A DNA stretch of 6,153 nucleotides. It comes from an uncultured Peptococcaceae bacterium (GTDB lineage: Bacteria; Bacillota; Peptococcia; Peptococcales; Peptococcaceae). The notes below the pieces were generated by a model. That model was not told where the DNA came from, ran no database searches, and saw only the letters and a program-made list of their open reading frames with translations. The stretch covers positions 1 to 6,153 of the forward strand of contig CAMFFG010000078.1 of assembly GCA_945949655.1 (NCBI GenBank). Reading direction: 5' to 3'. The position numbers and the translations under genes are program-made. Below, one piece after another: positions 1-4,406 of this stretch (position 1 is the stretch's first letter; the number at the start of each line of letters is the position of its first letter).

Positions 1-118
1 TCAGTTTTTTTACATTCGGCATTTTGCCCTCATCCACCAACCGTTTTGTAAAACGAGGATCCATGCCGTCCACACCCAGTAGCAATACTTTGTCCGTCAG
101 TCCTTTACGCCTCAACAT
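1..118 (-). CDS. Alkaline phosphatase superfamily (type I phosphodiesterase-like) protein, N-terminal fragment
   Basis: Only the first 39 codons are inside the window; the gene continues past base 1. The protein begins MLRRKGLTDK and continues with VLLLGVDGMDPRFTKRLVDE and then GKMPNVKKL. A hydrophobic beta strand ending in a metal-binding Asp (D17 in GVDGMDP), followed by a helix and 'KMPN', is the usual N-terminus of the type I phosphodiesterase/nucleotide pyrophosphatase family of the alkaline phosphatase superfamily. These are two-metal enzymes that hydrolyse phosphomono- or diesters. The Thr/Ser nucleophile and remaining metal ligands lie outside the window, so activity and substrate cannot be judged. 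There is no signal peptide, which suggests a cytoplasmic protein. The start is supported by GGAAG seven bases upstream of the ATG. It is not phosphopentomutase (DeoB), the superfamily member often found near xerD, because the N-terminus differs. Confidence 0.7.
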   Translation of the reverse strand, partial: MLRRKGLTDKVLLLGVDGMDPRFTKRLVDEGKMPNVKKL

Positions 119-266
119 ACTATCGCTTCCTTTCAGCAAATATTAGAATTTATTTATACATACATCATTCTTTTTATATAGTAGCATAACTCTGCTCCCA
201 CCAGTTCTATCACAAAAGAAAGCGCGTTTTACAAAAAATAATGAGCAAGAATTGTCTGGATAATAA

Positions 267-319
267 AAAACCTGCAGAACCGTTTCTTCCTGATTAAAGA
301 AAAAAGCTCTGCAGGTTTT
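267..319 (-). terminator. Long hairpin, probable (bidirectional) terminator
   Basis: The arms AAAACCTGCAGA (267-278) and TCTGCAGGTTTT (308-319) pair perfectly over 12 bases. A second helix, TTTCTT (283-288) with AAGAAA (297-302), stacks inside. On the minus strand the stem is followed by T6, on the plus strand by T4, so it could work in both directions but fits the minus strand better. Its position between divergent genes suggests it shields the phosphodiesterase gene from minus-strand transcripts arriving from the xerD side, because no hairpin with a T-run is visible directly after xerD. That role is inferred. Confidence 0.6.
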
Positions 320-331
320 ATAGAACTATTT

Positions 332-348
332 ATGCCGGCAAACGGCAT
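332..348. repeat. Small inverted repeat upstream of the 387-395 promoter
   Basis: ATGCCG (332-337) and CGGCAT (343-348) form a perfect 6-base inverted repeat around the 5-base centre GCAAA. It lies about 40 bases upstream of the -10 box, a place where an activator or repressor could bind. It could equally be a chance hairpin; no regulator is assigned. Confidence 0.3.
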
Positions 349-386
349 CTGCATGGCTTAATTTTGTTTTCTGTTATCTTTTCTTA

Positions 387-395
387 TGCTATAAT
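387..395 (+). promoter_or_regulatory. Extended -10 SigA-type promoter
   Basis: TGCTATAAT is a perfect extended -10 element (TGN followed by TATAAT). The -35 side is poor: TTGTTT at 364-369 would leave a 20-base spacer. Extended -10 promoters can work with a weak -35. Transcription would start near 402 and read into the LysR-like frame at 435. Confidence 0.5.
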
Positions 396-434
396 GAATT
401 ACATGCAAAAAACATCCTGCTAGAATACGATACC

Positions 435-1400
435 ATGAAAAATCATTTTCACCGTCATAAAAGTGCTGTCAGTCGGAAGTGCACAGTATGTAAAGCTTTT
501 TTATCTCCCTGTTTGTCCCTGTATGCCAATGATATTGTAGACAGCTTTCAAAAAATTGCACCAAATATTAAACTGTCCATTTATGATAAGACCAACAAGT
601 TAAACAAAACCTATTTTGATAAGGATGCGTTATGCTTCTGGGGTCTCGAATTGTCTCAGGATGAATTACGCCTTCCGGATCATACTTCCCTGCAAAAAAT
701 TTCATTGGGAAAGAATAATGTTTATCTTGCCTGCAATAAAAATATGAATCCGATTGATGAAACGCGGATCAACGGTGAGAAAACTAAAAGCGACTGTGCA
801 ATTCTCTCGTCTGCCTATGCGTCCTATACATATGATGAAGATTTCAGTATGATTTCTTCTAATGTCTATCAATTATTATCATTTGTTGTACAAAACAATA
901 CTTTTTGTAAATTACTAGACTTCGCATTGCCTAAGGTGCATACCGTATATCCCAGTGTCGCTTTTCTCCCATTACAGGATATCACTTCACCAACCTATGT
1001 GCTGTATCCGGATACTCATGTACTGACAGAGGCTGACGAAATCCTGATTGATTTTATGAAAATTTATATTCAGAATCTTCGGATACAGGCAAAAGAAATA
1101 ACAAAATATCTTACTTTTTACAGAGTGTTTCACGTGAAACATTTCTGGCAGGCTGCAGCAAAAAGCACAACATATTATAATCGGATTATTGGTCTGGCCC
1201 GTCCTTTGGCGCTTTGGCCCGCGGGTGGGCGTTCTGATACACTTCCAGCATCTGATCCCCCAGAAGATGGGTATAGATCTGGGTGGTGGCGATATCGGCA
1301 TGTCCCAGCATTTCCTGAATGGCGCGCAGATCGGCACCGTTGGACAGCAGATGGGTGGCGAAGGAATGCCGCAGCACATGGGGTGTCAGATCAGCGGTGA
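435..1400 (+). CDS. LysR-type effector-domain-like protein lacking the DNA-binding domain; probable remnant
   Basis: The first ~225 residues resemble the periplasmic-binding-like effector domain of LysR-type regulators. An opening strand/helix region (AFLSPCLSLYANDIVDSFQK, then IAPNIKLSIYD, residues 21-51) precedes a middle section with SLGKNNVYLAC (90-100). The end has the LysR-like pattern VAFLPLQDITSPTYVLYPD (175-193) and a final helix (IDFMKIYIQN). The winged helix-turn-helix that should come first is absent, and no frame upstream supplies it. There is no convincing ribosome site before the ATG. After about residue 225 the frame loses all resemblance, encodes VFHVKHF from the parS site, and runs 215 bases antisense to xerD, so the original stop codon seems to be lost. 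Base composition is clearly more AT-rich than xerD or spoIIM. The family call is from pattern only. It may be a decayed gene, or a stand-alone ligand-binding domain. Confidence 0.4.
   Translation: MKNHFHRHKSAVSRKCTVCKAFLSPCLSLYANDIVDSFQKIAPNIKLSIYDKTNKLNKTYFDKDALCFWGLELSQDELRLPDHTSLQKISLGKNNVYLACNKNMNPIDETRINGEKTKSDCAILSSAYASYTYDEDFSMISSNVYQLLSFVVQNNTFCKLLDFALPKVHTVYPSVAFLPLQDITSPTYVLYPDTHVLTEADEILIDFMKIYIQNLRIQAKEITKYLTFYRVFHVKHFWQAAAKSTTYYNRIIGLARPLALWPAGGRSDTLPASDPPEDGYRSGWWRYRHVPAFPEWRADRHRWTADGWRRNAAAHGVSDQR
1126..1141. promoter_or_regulatory. parS: parS centromere site (ParB/Spo0J binding palindrome)
   Basis: TGTTTCACGTGAAACA is a perfect 16-base palindrome identical to the canonical bacterial chromosomal parS sequence known from Bacillus subtilis. 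ParB (Spo0J) binds such sites, spreads along the flanking DNA, and with ParA (Soj) and SMC segregates the origin region; in spore formers this also helps place the chromosome in the forespore. The site lies 44 bases downstream of the xerD stop. Bacterial parS sites usually cluster in the origin-proximal part of the chromosome, so the window is probably there, although outlying sites exist. No parA or parB gene is in the window. Confidence 0.9.
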
Positions 1401-2103
1401 TACCGGCTTCCCGGCCGTATTTTTTGATGAGCTTCCAGAAGCCCTGACGCGTCAGACCTTTGCCGCTTTTGTTGAGAAATAAAATATCGGTCTGCCAGCA
1501 GTTGGCCACTTTGGGACGGCAGACATTGATGTAATGCTCCAAAGCCTCTAGCGCATAGCGACCCAGCGGGATGACCCGCTCCTTGGCCCCTTTGCCGAAA
1601 CAACGCACATAAGCCATTTCAAAACTGATATCCTGCAGACGCAGCGTGATCAGCTCTGTGACTCGCAGCCCGGTGGCGTAGAGCAACTCCAGCATGGCTT
1701 TATCCCGACAGCCATTGGGTGTTGTTACATCTGGCGCATCCAGCAGCTGTTCCACTTCTTCCAGCGTCAGATATTTGGGCAGCACTTTTTCCTTGCGGGG
1801 CGTGTCCAGCAGTTCCCCCAGGTTGCTGTCGGTGTACTTTTCCAGATAAAGAAAACGAAAAAAACTTTTTAATGCGGCTACATTGCGGGCTCTGGTGGTG
1901 TTGGTCACCGCTTCCTGCTGCATATGGGCCAGATAGCCCCGTATGTGGTACGAATCCACCTGATTCCAGCTGACCACCTTTTCTCCGCTTAAATAGTCTG
2001 CCAGCTTGCGCACATCGTTGCTGTATGCCTCAATGGTATTGCGGGAAGCCCCCTTCTCCACGGTCAGATAAACGATATAATCGTCGATGGCCTTCTCCAG
2101 CAT
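1186..2103 (-). CDS. xerD: Tyrosine site-specific recombinase XerD
   Basis: This 305-residue protein is full length for the XerC/XerD family. The N-terminal SAM-like core-binding domain covers about residues 1-90 (KGASRNTIEAYSNDVRKL is typical). The catalytic domain follows, with every expected residue: R147 in ATGLRVTEL, K171 in FGKGAKER, H242 and R245 in HVLRHSF, H268 in GHADI, and the nucleophile Y277 in IYTHL. With a XerC partner it would resolve chromosome dimers at dif during division, in the cytoplasm with FtsK. The ATG has AGGA 11 bases upstream, and a SigA-type promoter lies at 2172-2200. It sits immediately downstream of spoIIM, a neighbourhood also known in Bacilli and Clostridia. 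XerD is favoured over XerC by the spoIIM context and overall sequence. A short charged tail (AHPRAKAPKDGPDQ) follows the conserved end. Confidence 0.92.
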   Translation of the reverse strand: MLEKAIDDYIVYLTVEKGASRNTIEAYSNDVRKLADYLSGEKVVSWNQVDSYHIRGYLAHMQQEAVTNTTRARNVAALKSFFRFLYLEKYTDSNLGELLDTPRKEKVLPKYLTLEEVEQLLDAPDVTTPNGCRDKAMLELLYATGLRVTELITLRLQDISFEMAYVRCFGKGAKERVIPLGRYALEALEHYINVCRPKVANCWQTDILFLNKSGKGLTRQGFWKLIKKYGREAGITADLTPHVLRHSFATHLLSNGADLRAIQEMLGHADIATTQIYTHLLGDQMLEVYQNAHPRAKAPKDGPDQ

Positions 2104-2171
2104 ATTCTGTCACGTCCTTTTCTCCCTTTCTAACGCTGCAGGAAGATGATCTGTTCCTGTCCGCTCTTATC

Positions 2172-2200
2172 AGTGTAACGATTTTTTTGCCAAATGTCCA
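2172..2200 (-). promoter_or_regulatory. SigA-type promoter of xerD
   Basis: Reading the minus strand, TGGACA (2200-2195) is a 5/6 match to the -35 consensus and TACACT (2177-2172) a 4/6 match to the -10 consensus. The spacer is exactly 17 bases. Transcription would begin near 2165, some 60 bases before the xerD start. This lets xerD be made in vegetative cells independently of spoIIM. Confidence 0.6.
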
Positions 2201-2220
2201 GATAAAAAAGCAGGCGCCCT

Positions 2221-2754
2221 TTACTGCAACTGCTGCAGATAATGGCAGCAGCTCAGGCCATCGATATAACTGCACAGCAGCGCCAGTAGCAGCAGGCCGC
2301 CAAAAGCAATGGTATACTGCAGCAGCTGCCGCAAAGGGCTGCTGAGACGGTTCTGCAGCATAAGAAGGTTAAAACGGCAGCCCAGTGCTGCCGCTCCGAT
2401 CAGCAAAGGAAAATACAGCAGACGGGTGAAAAGCAGCAGGATAGAATGTCCCAGCAGAAAGCAGGCCGTAAAACCAAAGGAAAATCCTTTTAAAAACAGC
2501 ATCAATAATAACAGCGGCAGCCCGGCCAGACAGGCACCGGACAGATAAAGCCGTATCAGATCCATCCCATTGGCACGCAGGATGCGGCCTGCTGCTTCCG
2601 CCAAAGTAGCTGTCCCGGTCAGCTCCTGCATCTGCACCAGCAGATACTGCTGCAGTGCCAGAACCTGTTCTTCCGGCAGACAGAAAAAGGCGATTACGCC
2701 CGATACCATTCCGCCCAGAACCAGAATACTGTGAAACAGAATCATTTTTTTCAA
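2221..2754 (-). CDS. spoIIM: Stage II sporulation protein M (SpoIIM)
   Basis: This 177-residue, very hydrophobic protein has about five membrane segments (roughly residues 4-25, 68-88, 92-111, 113-126 and 145-163). It also carries the SpoIIM/DUF95-like stretch LKGFSFGFTACFLLGHSILL (about 88-107). It is slightly shorter than the Bacillus protein of about 214 residues. SpoIIM works in the mother-cell membrane with SpoIID and SpoIIP, the peptidoglycan hydrolase complex that drives engulfment of the forespore. Adjacency to xerD supports the call. The best start is TTG (2754): an AAAGGGGG tract lies 12 bases upstream, against 21 bases for the ATG three codons in, and TTGA would overlap the stop of a small upstream frame. 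After the stop, GCAG/CTGC followed by T6 (about 2206-2226) could be a weak terminator. Confidence 0.82.
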   Translation of the reverse strand: MKKMILFHSILVLGGMVSGVIAFFCLPEEQVLALQQYLLVQMQELTGTATLAEAAGRILRANGMDLIRLYLSGACLAGLPLLLLMLFLKGFSFGFTACFLLGHSILLLFTRLLYFPLLIGAAALGCRFNLLMLQNRLSSPLRQLLQYTIAFGGLLLLALLCSYIDGLSCCHYLQQLQ

Positions 2755-2864
2755 GATCGCCCCACGCCCCCTTTCCTTCGCTTTGTCATCAGAGTCAGGC
2801 TGTTTTCCGCCTGTTTCAAACTGTCTGTCAACGGCAGAGCTTGTCCTCTACCTCCTCCATCCAC
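2751..2864 (-). CDS. Candidate 37-codon small frame coupled to spoIIM (doubtful)
   Basis: An open frame from GTG (2864) ends at TGA (2753-2751), overlapping the TTG start of spoIIM by four bases (TTGA), the geometry of translational coupling. It would encode a basic peptide ending MTKRRKGGVGRS. A strong ribosome-site-like GGAGGAGGT (2858-2850) lies inside the frame, 12 bases before an in-frame CTG and 18 bases before an in-frame TTG, so the true start is unclear. The peptide matches nothing I recognise, and the stretch may simply be a G-rich leader. Confidence 0.2.
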   Translation of the reverse strand: MDGGGRGQALPLTDSLKQAENSLTLMTKRRKGGVGRS

Positions 2865-2890
2865 AGTCAGACGCGAATGGAAGAAGCTGT

Positions 2891-3112
2891 TTACTTCTGC
2901 AGTCCGGTTAAGCCCAAAGCCTGCATCAGATTCCGCAGGATCTCCTGCCCCTGCGCTTCGCTTTGCACACCGCCGGTAGCTTCCAGCTGCGCAATGGTGT
3001 TCTGGATCACGGCCCGCTTATCCTCGGGCAGAAACATCTCGAACTGCTGCACCAGCAGCTTGAGATCCTGCAGACTGCCCGGCATAGCAGGCTGTTCTGG
3101 CTGTTCTGGCAT
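2891..3112 (-). CDS. Small hypothetical protein upstream of spoIIM (73 aa)
   Basis: I do not recognise this family. The protein opens with a Pro/Gln-rich segment (MPEQPEQPAMPGS) and is then largely helical: LQDLKLLVQQFEMFLPEDKR (14-33), AVIQNTIAQLEA, and a C-terminal helix QEILRNLMQALGL. It is soluble, with no signal peptide, membrane segment or Cys. The start at 3112 is chosen because a perfect AAAGGAGG lies seven bases upstream. An in-frame ATG at 3154 would add 14 residues but has no ribosome site and lies in the divergent SigK promoter. The gene is 136 bases upstream of spoIIM on the same strand, so the two may share a transcript. A role in sporulation is inferred from position only. No clear promoter is visible on this strand. 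Confidence 0.7.
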   Translation of the reverse strand: MPEQPEQPAMPGSLQDLKLLVQQFEMFLPEDKRAVIQNTIAQLEATGGVQSEAQGQEILRNLMQALGLTGLQK

Positions 3113-3152
3113 AAACTTCCCTCCTTTCTGAAATTTTTTTCGATTTATTTTC

Positions 3153-3179
3153 ACCCTTTTGCCATTTCCACATAGGATA
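3153..3179 (+). promoter_or_regulatory. SigK-type late mother-cell promoter
   Basis: AC (3153-3154), a 16-base spacer, then CATAGGATA (3171-3179) exactly fits the Bacillus SigK consensus AC-N16-CATANNNTA. Transcription would start near 3186, about 45 bases before the first Cys-rich gene. SigK transcribes spore coat and other late mother-cell genes, which agrees with the products downstream. The match is short, so chance cannot be excluded, but spacing, position and gene content all agree. Confidence 0.65.
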
Positions 3180-3232
3180 GTAATGTGAGTGAGGGAAACA
3201 CTCCGAACTAAAAATCAAAGGAGGAAATCATT

Positions 3233-3469
3233 ATGTCTGAAAATTTAACAAGTCAGTTTGGTTTAGGTTGGGGTAACGGAAATAACTGCTGCTGCGACGA
3301 CAACTGCTGTGGCTTTGGTTTTGGCGGCGGCTGCAACGGCAGCTTTTTTGAAACACTGATTATGCTGATCATCATCATCTGGTTGTTAAGATGGCTGTTT
3401 AGCTGCGGTATCTTTGGTGGCAGCAACTGCGGTTGTGGCTGTGGCTGCAATACCAACTGCGGCTGCTAA
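3233..3469 (+). CDS. Cys/Gly-rich membrane-anchored small protein, probable spore-envelope protein (78 aa)
   Basis: The 78 residues fall into three parts. Residues 1-37 are Asn/Gly-rich with six Cys (NNCCCDDNCC, then GGGC). Residues 38-57 form a membrane helix (FFETLIMLIIIIWLLRWLF). The tail, 58-78, is Gly/Cys-rich with alternating CGCGCGC, giving 13 Cys in all. AAAGGAGG lies eight bases before the ATG, and a SigK-type promoter precedes it. Clusters of Cys in Gly/Asn-rich low-complexity sequence are typical of spore coat or exosporium proteins that cross-link by disulphides, though metal binding is possible. The hydrophobic segment suggests anchoring to a forespore membrane. No named family is assigned; function is inferred from composition and promoter. 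The membrane segment recurs in the 34-residue protein at 3773. Confidence 0.8.
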   Translation: MSENLTSQFGLGWGNGNNCCCDDNCCGFGFGGGCNGSFFETLIMLIIIIWLLRWLFSCGIFGGSNCGCGCGCNTNCGC

Positions 3470-3693
3470 TGACGGAAGAACGGGCAACAGAACCACTGGT
3501 CCGCACGGTAGACCATCTGAAAAGTACCACAACCAGTATGCGCGGTTTTGCAGACAGTGTGGATCATCTGTTGAGTGCACTGGAAGAGTTTTATCCGTTT
3601 ATTGAGAAATTTGCTTCCAGCACGGAGCGGCTGCGGCAGCAGTTACGCCGTACACCCCGTAATCTGTACCGGCGTCCGCCCGGCCCGCGATAA
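3469..3693 (+). CDS. Small coiled-coil-like hypothetical protein, translationally coupled (74 aa)
   Basis: The ATG overlaps the stop of the preceding Cys-rich gene in the sequence TAATG, so ribosomes probably re-initiate; there is no separate ribosome site. An in-frame ATG at 3433 lies inside the upstream gene and is not used in this call. The protein is soluble and Cys-free. Residues 10-60 are amphipathic and could form a coiled coil (VDHLKSTTTSMRGFADSVDH, then LLSALEEFYPFIEKF). The tail is strongly basic (RQQLRRTPRNLYRRPPGPR). I do not recognise the family. Its coupling to a predicted SigK-controlled membrane protein suggests equimolar production and perhaps a partner role at the spore surface, but this is inference. 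Confidence 0.72.
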   Translation: MTEERATEPLVRTVDHLKSTTTSMRGFADSVDHLLSALEEFYPFIEKFASSTERLRQQLRRTPRNLYRRPPGPR

Positions 3694-3772
3694 CAAGTAT
3701 GCCCGCTTATCCGGCAGGCTGTGATCCGGTCTGCCAGTCAACAACCAGGTATTTCTGAAGGGATGGATTCCA

Positions 3773-3877
3773 ATGGGGGATTATTGCGCTCTGAGAGCAT
3801 TGAGCTACTACTATTTTGAAAACATGCTGATGTTGATTGTAATCCTCTGGTTATTGAAATGGCTGTTTGCCTGTTGA
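3773..3877 (+). CDS. 34-residue single-pass membrane peptide, paralogue of the 78-aa protein's membrane segment
   Basis: This very short gene encodes MGDYCALRALSYY followed by YFENMLMLIVILWLLKWLFA and a final Cys. Residues 13-34 align without gaps to residues 37-58 of the 78-residue protein upstream: 13 of 22 are identical, including FE, ML, WLL, WLF and the Cys, and most others are conservative (R to K, S to A, I to V or L). The protein is thus the membrane half of that protein without the Cys/Gly arms. AAGGG lies about ten bases before the ATG. It could be a functional membrane peptide or a shortened duplicate. The conserved aromatic and charged positions argue for selection rather than random decay. 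Confidence 0.6.
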   Translation: MGDYCALRALSYYYFENMLMLIVILWLLKWLFAC

Positions 3878-3925
3878 GTCCCGACAGCAAACACAAATCA
3901 CAGATAAATTTAGGAGGTTTTTACT

Positions 3926-4159
3926 ATGAATGAACAGCAAGTATCGTCCTGTGGCTGCGGAAGCTTTAATGAATGTGACAACGGTTGCGGTTGCGCCAGC
4001 AACTTTGGCAACTTTAACAACGGCTGCGGTTGCAACAACTGTGGCTGCAACAACTGCGGCGGATTTGGCAACGGCAGCTGGAGCTGGATCTGGTGGATCA
4101 TTATCTTTGTGATCTTCCTGTTCCTGATCTTCGGTTTTGCTGGCAACGGCTGCTGCTAA
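3926..4159 (+). CDS. Cys/Asn/Gly-rich membrane-anchored small protein, probable spore-envelope protein (77 aa)
   Basis: The N-terminal 50 residues are low-complexity with ten Cys, mostly as GCG and NNC units (NNGCGCNNCGCNNCGGFG, residues 31-48). A Trp-rich membrane segment follows (SWSWIWWIIIFVIFLFLIF, 51-69) and the end is NGCC. AGGAGG lies eight bases before the ATG. The plan is the same as in the 78-residue protein, but the membrane segment is different and sits at the C-terminal end, so these are cousins in composition rather than close copies. It is the last gene of the unit and is followed by tandem hairpins. Disulphide cross-linking in the spore envelope is the likeliest role; metal binding is an alternative. 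No promoter matching the SigK pattern lies directly in front, so it probably depends on the promoter at 3153. Confidence 0.8.
   Translation: MNEQQVSSCGCGSFNECDNGCGCASNFGNFNNGCGCNNCGCNNCGGFGNGSWSWIWWIIIFVIFLFLIFGFAGNGCC
3979..4033 (+). repeat. Internal direct repeats coding for Cys/Gly units
   Basis: CAACGGTTGCGGTTGC (3979-3994) recurs with one change at 4018-4033 (CAACGGCTGCGGTTGC). Shorter GGCTGCAACAACTG-like units follow. The repeats encode the NGCGC/NNCGC units of the 77-residue protein and probably arose by slippage. Confidence 0.6.
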
Positions 4160-4170
4160 TCCATTTGTAA

Positions 4171-4230
4171 CACTGTATGCCACAGAAAATAGAAAAATAC
4201 CTGTCGCAGGCTGATTTTTTGTGGCAGTGC
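4171..4230 (+). other. Long imperfect hairpin after the Cys-rich operon
   Basis: GCCACAGAAAAT (4179-4190) pairs with ATTTTTTGTGGC (4214-4225) over 12 positions with one G-T wobble. The helix extends outward through CACT/AGTG (4171-4174 with 4226-4229) across a 4-base bulge. An inner CCTG/CAGG stem (4200-4210) caps it. It starts 11 bases after the last stop codon. It could be a first terminator, since T6 lies in its 3' arm, or a stem that protects the mRNA from 3' decay. Confidence 0.45.
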
Positions 4231-4246
4231 AGATTTACGCCAACAG

Positions 4247-4293
4247 AAAGACCTCTGCTGTGTAAGAAAAAGACTTACCGGCAGAGGTCTTTT
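4247..4293 (+). terminator. Rho-independent terminator of the Cys-rich operon
   Basis: AAAGACCTCTGC (4247-4258) and GCAGAGGTCTTT (4281-4292) pair perfectly over 12 bases. An inner GTAAG/CTTAC helix (4262-4278) stacks inside, and the stem runs into TTTTCTT. This closes the plus-strand unit of four small genes before it meets the convergent anti-sigma gene. Confidence 0.8.
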
Positions 4294-4358
4294 CTTCTGT
4301 TTGGAGTAAAATGATCCCAGTATTTTCCGGGGAATAATCATTTTTGTACTTGCAAAAG

Positions 4359-4402
4359 ATGGCAAAGTACTGCATCCAAATTTGGATATAGCGCTTTGCC
4401 AT
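4359..4402 (-). terminator. Terminator of the sigma/anti-sigma operon
   Basis: ATGGCAAAG (4359-4367) pairs perfectly with CTTTGCCAT (4394-4402). A second palindrome, ATCCAAATTTGGAT (4374-4387), forms the tip. It begins four bases after the anti-sigma stop and is followed on the minus strand by a CTTTTG tract; the plus strand is T-rich as well, so it may work in both directions. Confidence 0.6.
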
Positions 4403-4406
4403 TTAT

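Larger units (their letters stand above)
119..434. other. Intergenic region between divergent reading frames
   Basis: About 316 AT-rich bases separate the minus-strand phosphodiesterase gene from the plus-strand LysR-like frame. They hold a long hairpin (267-319), a small inverted repeat (332-348) and an extended -10 promoter (387-395). No helix-turn-helix reading frame is present in any plus-strand frame, so a missing LysR N-terminus is not hidden here by a frameshift. On the minus strand, bases 165-180 read TGCTACTAT, a weak extended -10 for the phosphodiesterase gene, but no good -35 sits at the right distance, so I do not list it as a promoter. Confidence 0.6.

Noticed and set aside
403..423. 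ATG-led six-codon frame (MQKTSC) in the leader of the LysR-like frame
   Set aside because: It has no ribosome site and begins at or next to the predicted transcription start; it is probably chance.
2826..2831. TTGACA on the minus strand as a -35 box for spoIIM
   Set aside because: No acceptable -10 box occurs 16-18 bases downstream.
2655..3131. A 158-codon plus-strand frame opposite spoIIM and the 73-residue gene
   Set aside because: It is Ser/Pro/Cys/Arg-rich antisense of real coding sequence, with no ribosome site and no family resemblance.
2891..3154. Longer 87-residue form of the 73-residue protein
   Set aside because: The upstream ATG has no ribosome site and overlaps the -35 of the divergent SigK promoter; AAAGGAGG stands at the right distance from 3112.
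3890..3912. A second SigK-type promoter before the 77-residue gene
   Set aside because: CACAGATAA fits CATANNNTA poorly and no AC lies at the needed distance.
3979..4060. Possible CRISPR or tandem repeat array
   Set aside because: The repeats are in frame, unevenly spaced and code for Cys/Gly units inside a gene; there are no spacers.
3851..4183. Minus-strand frames opposite the 77-residue Cys-rich gene (Ala/Val- or Pro/Gln-rich)
   Set aside because: They are reverse reads of the Gly/Cys repeats, which produce low-complexity open frames on the other strand. They lack ribosome sites.
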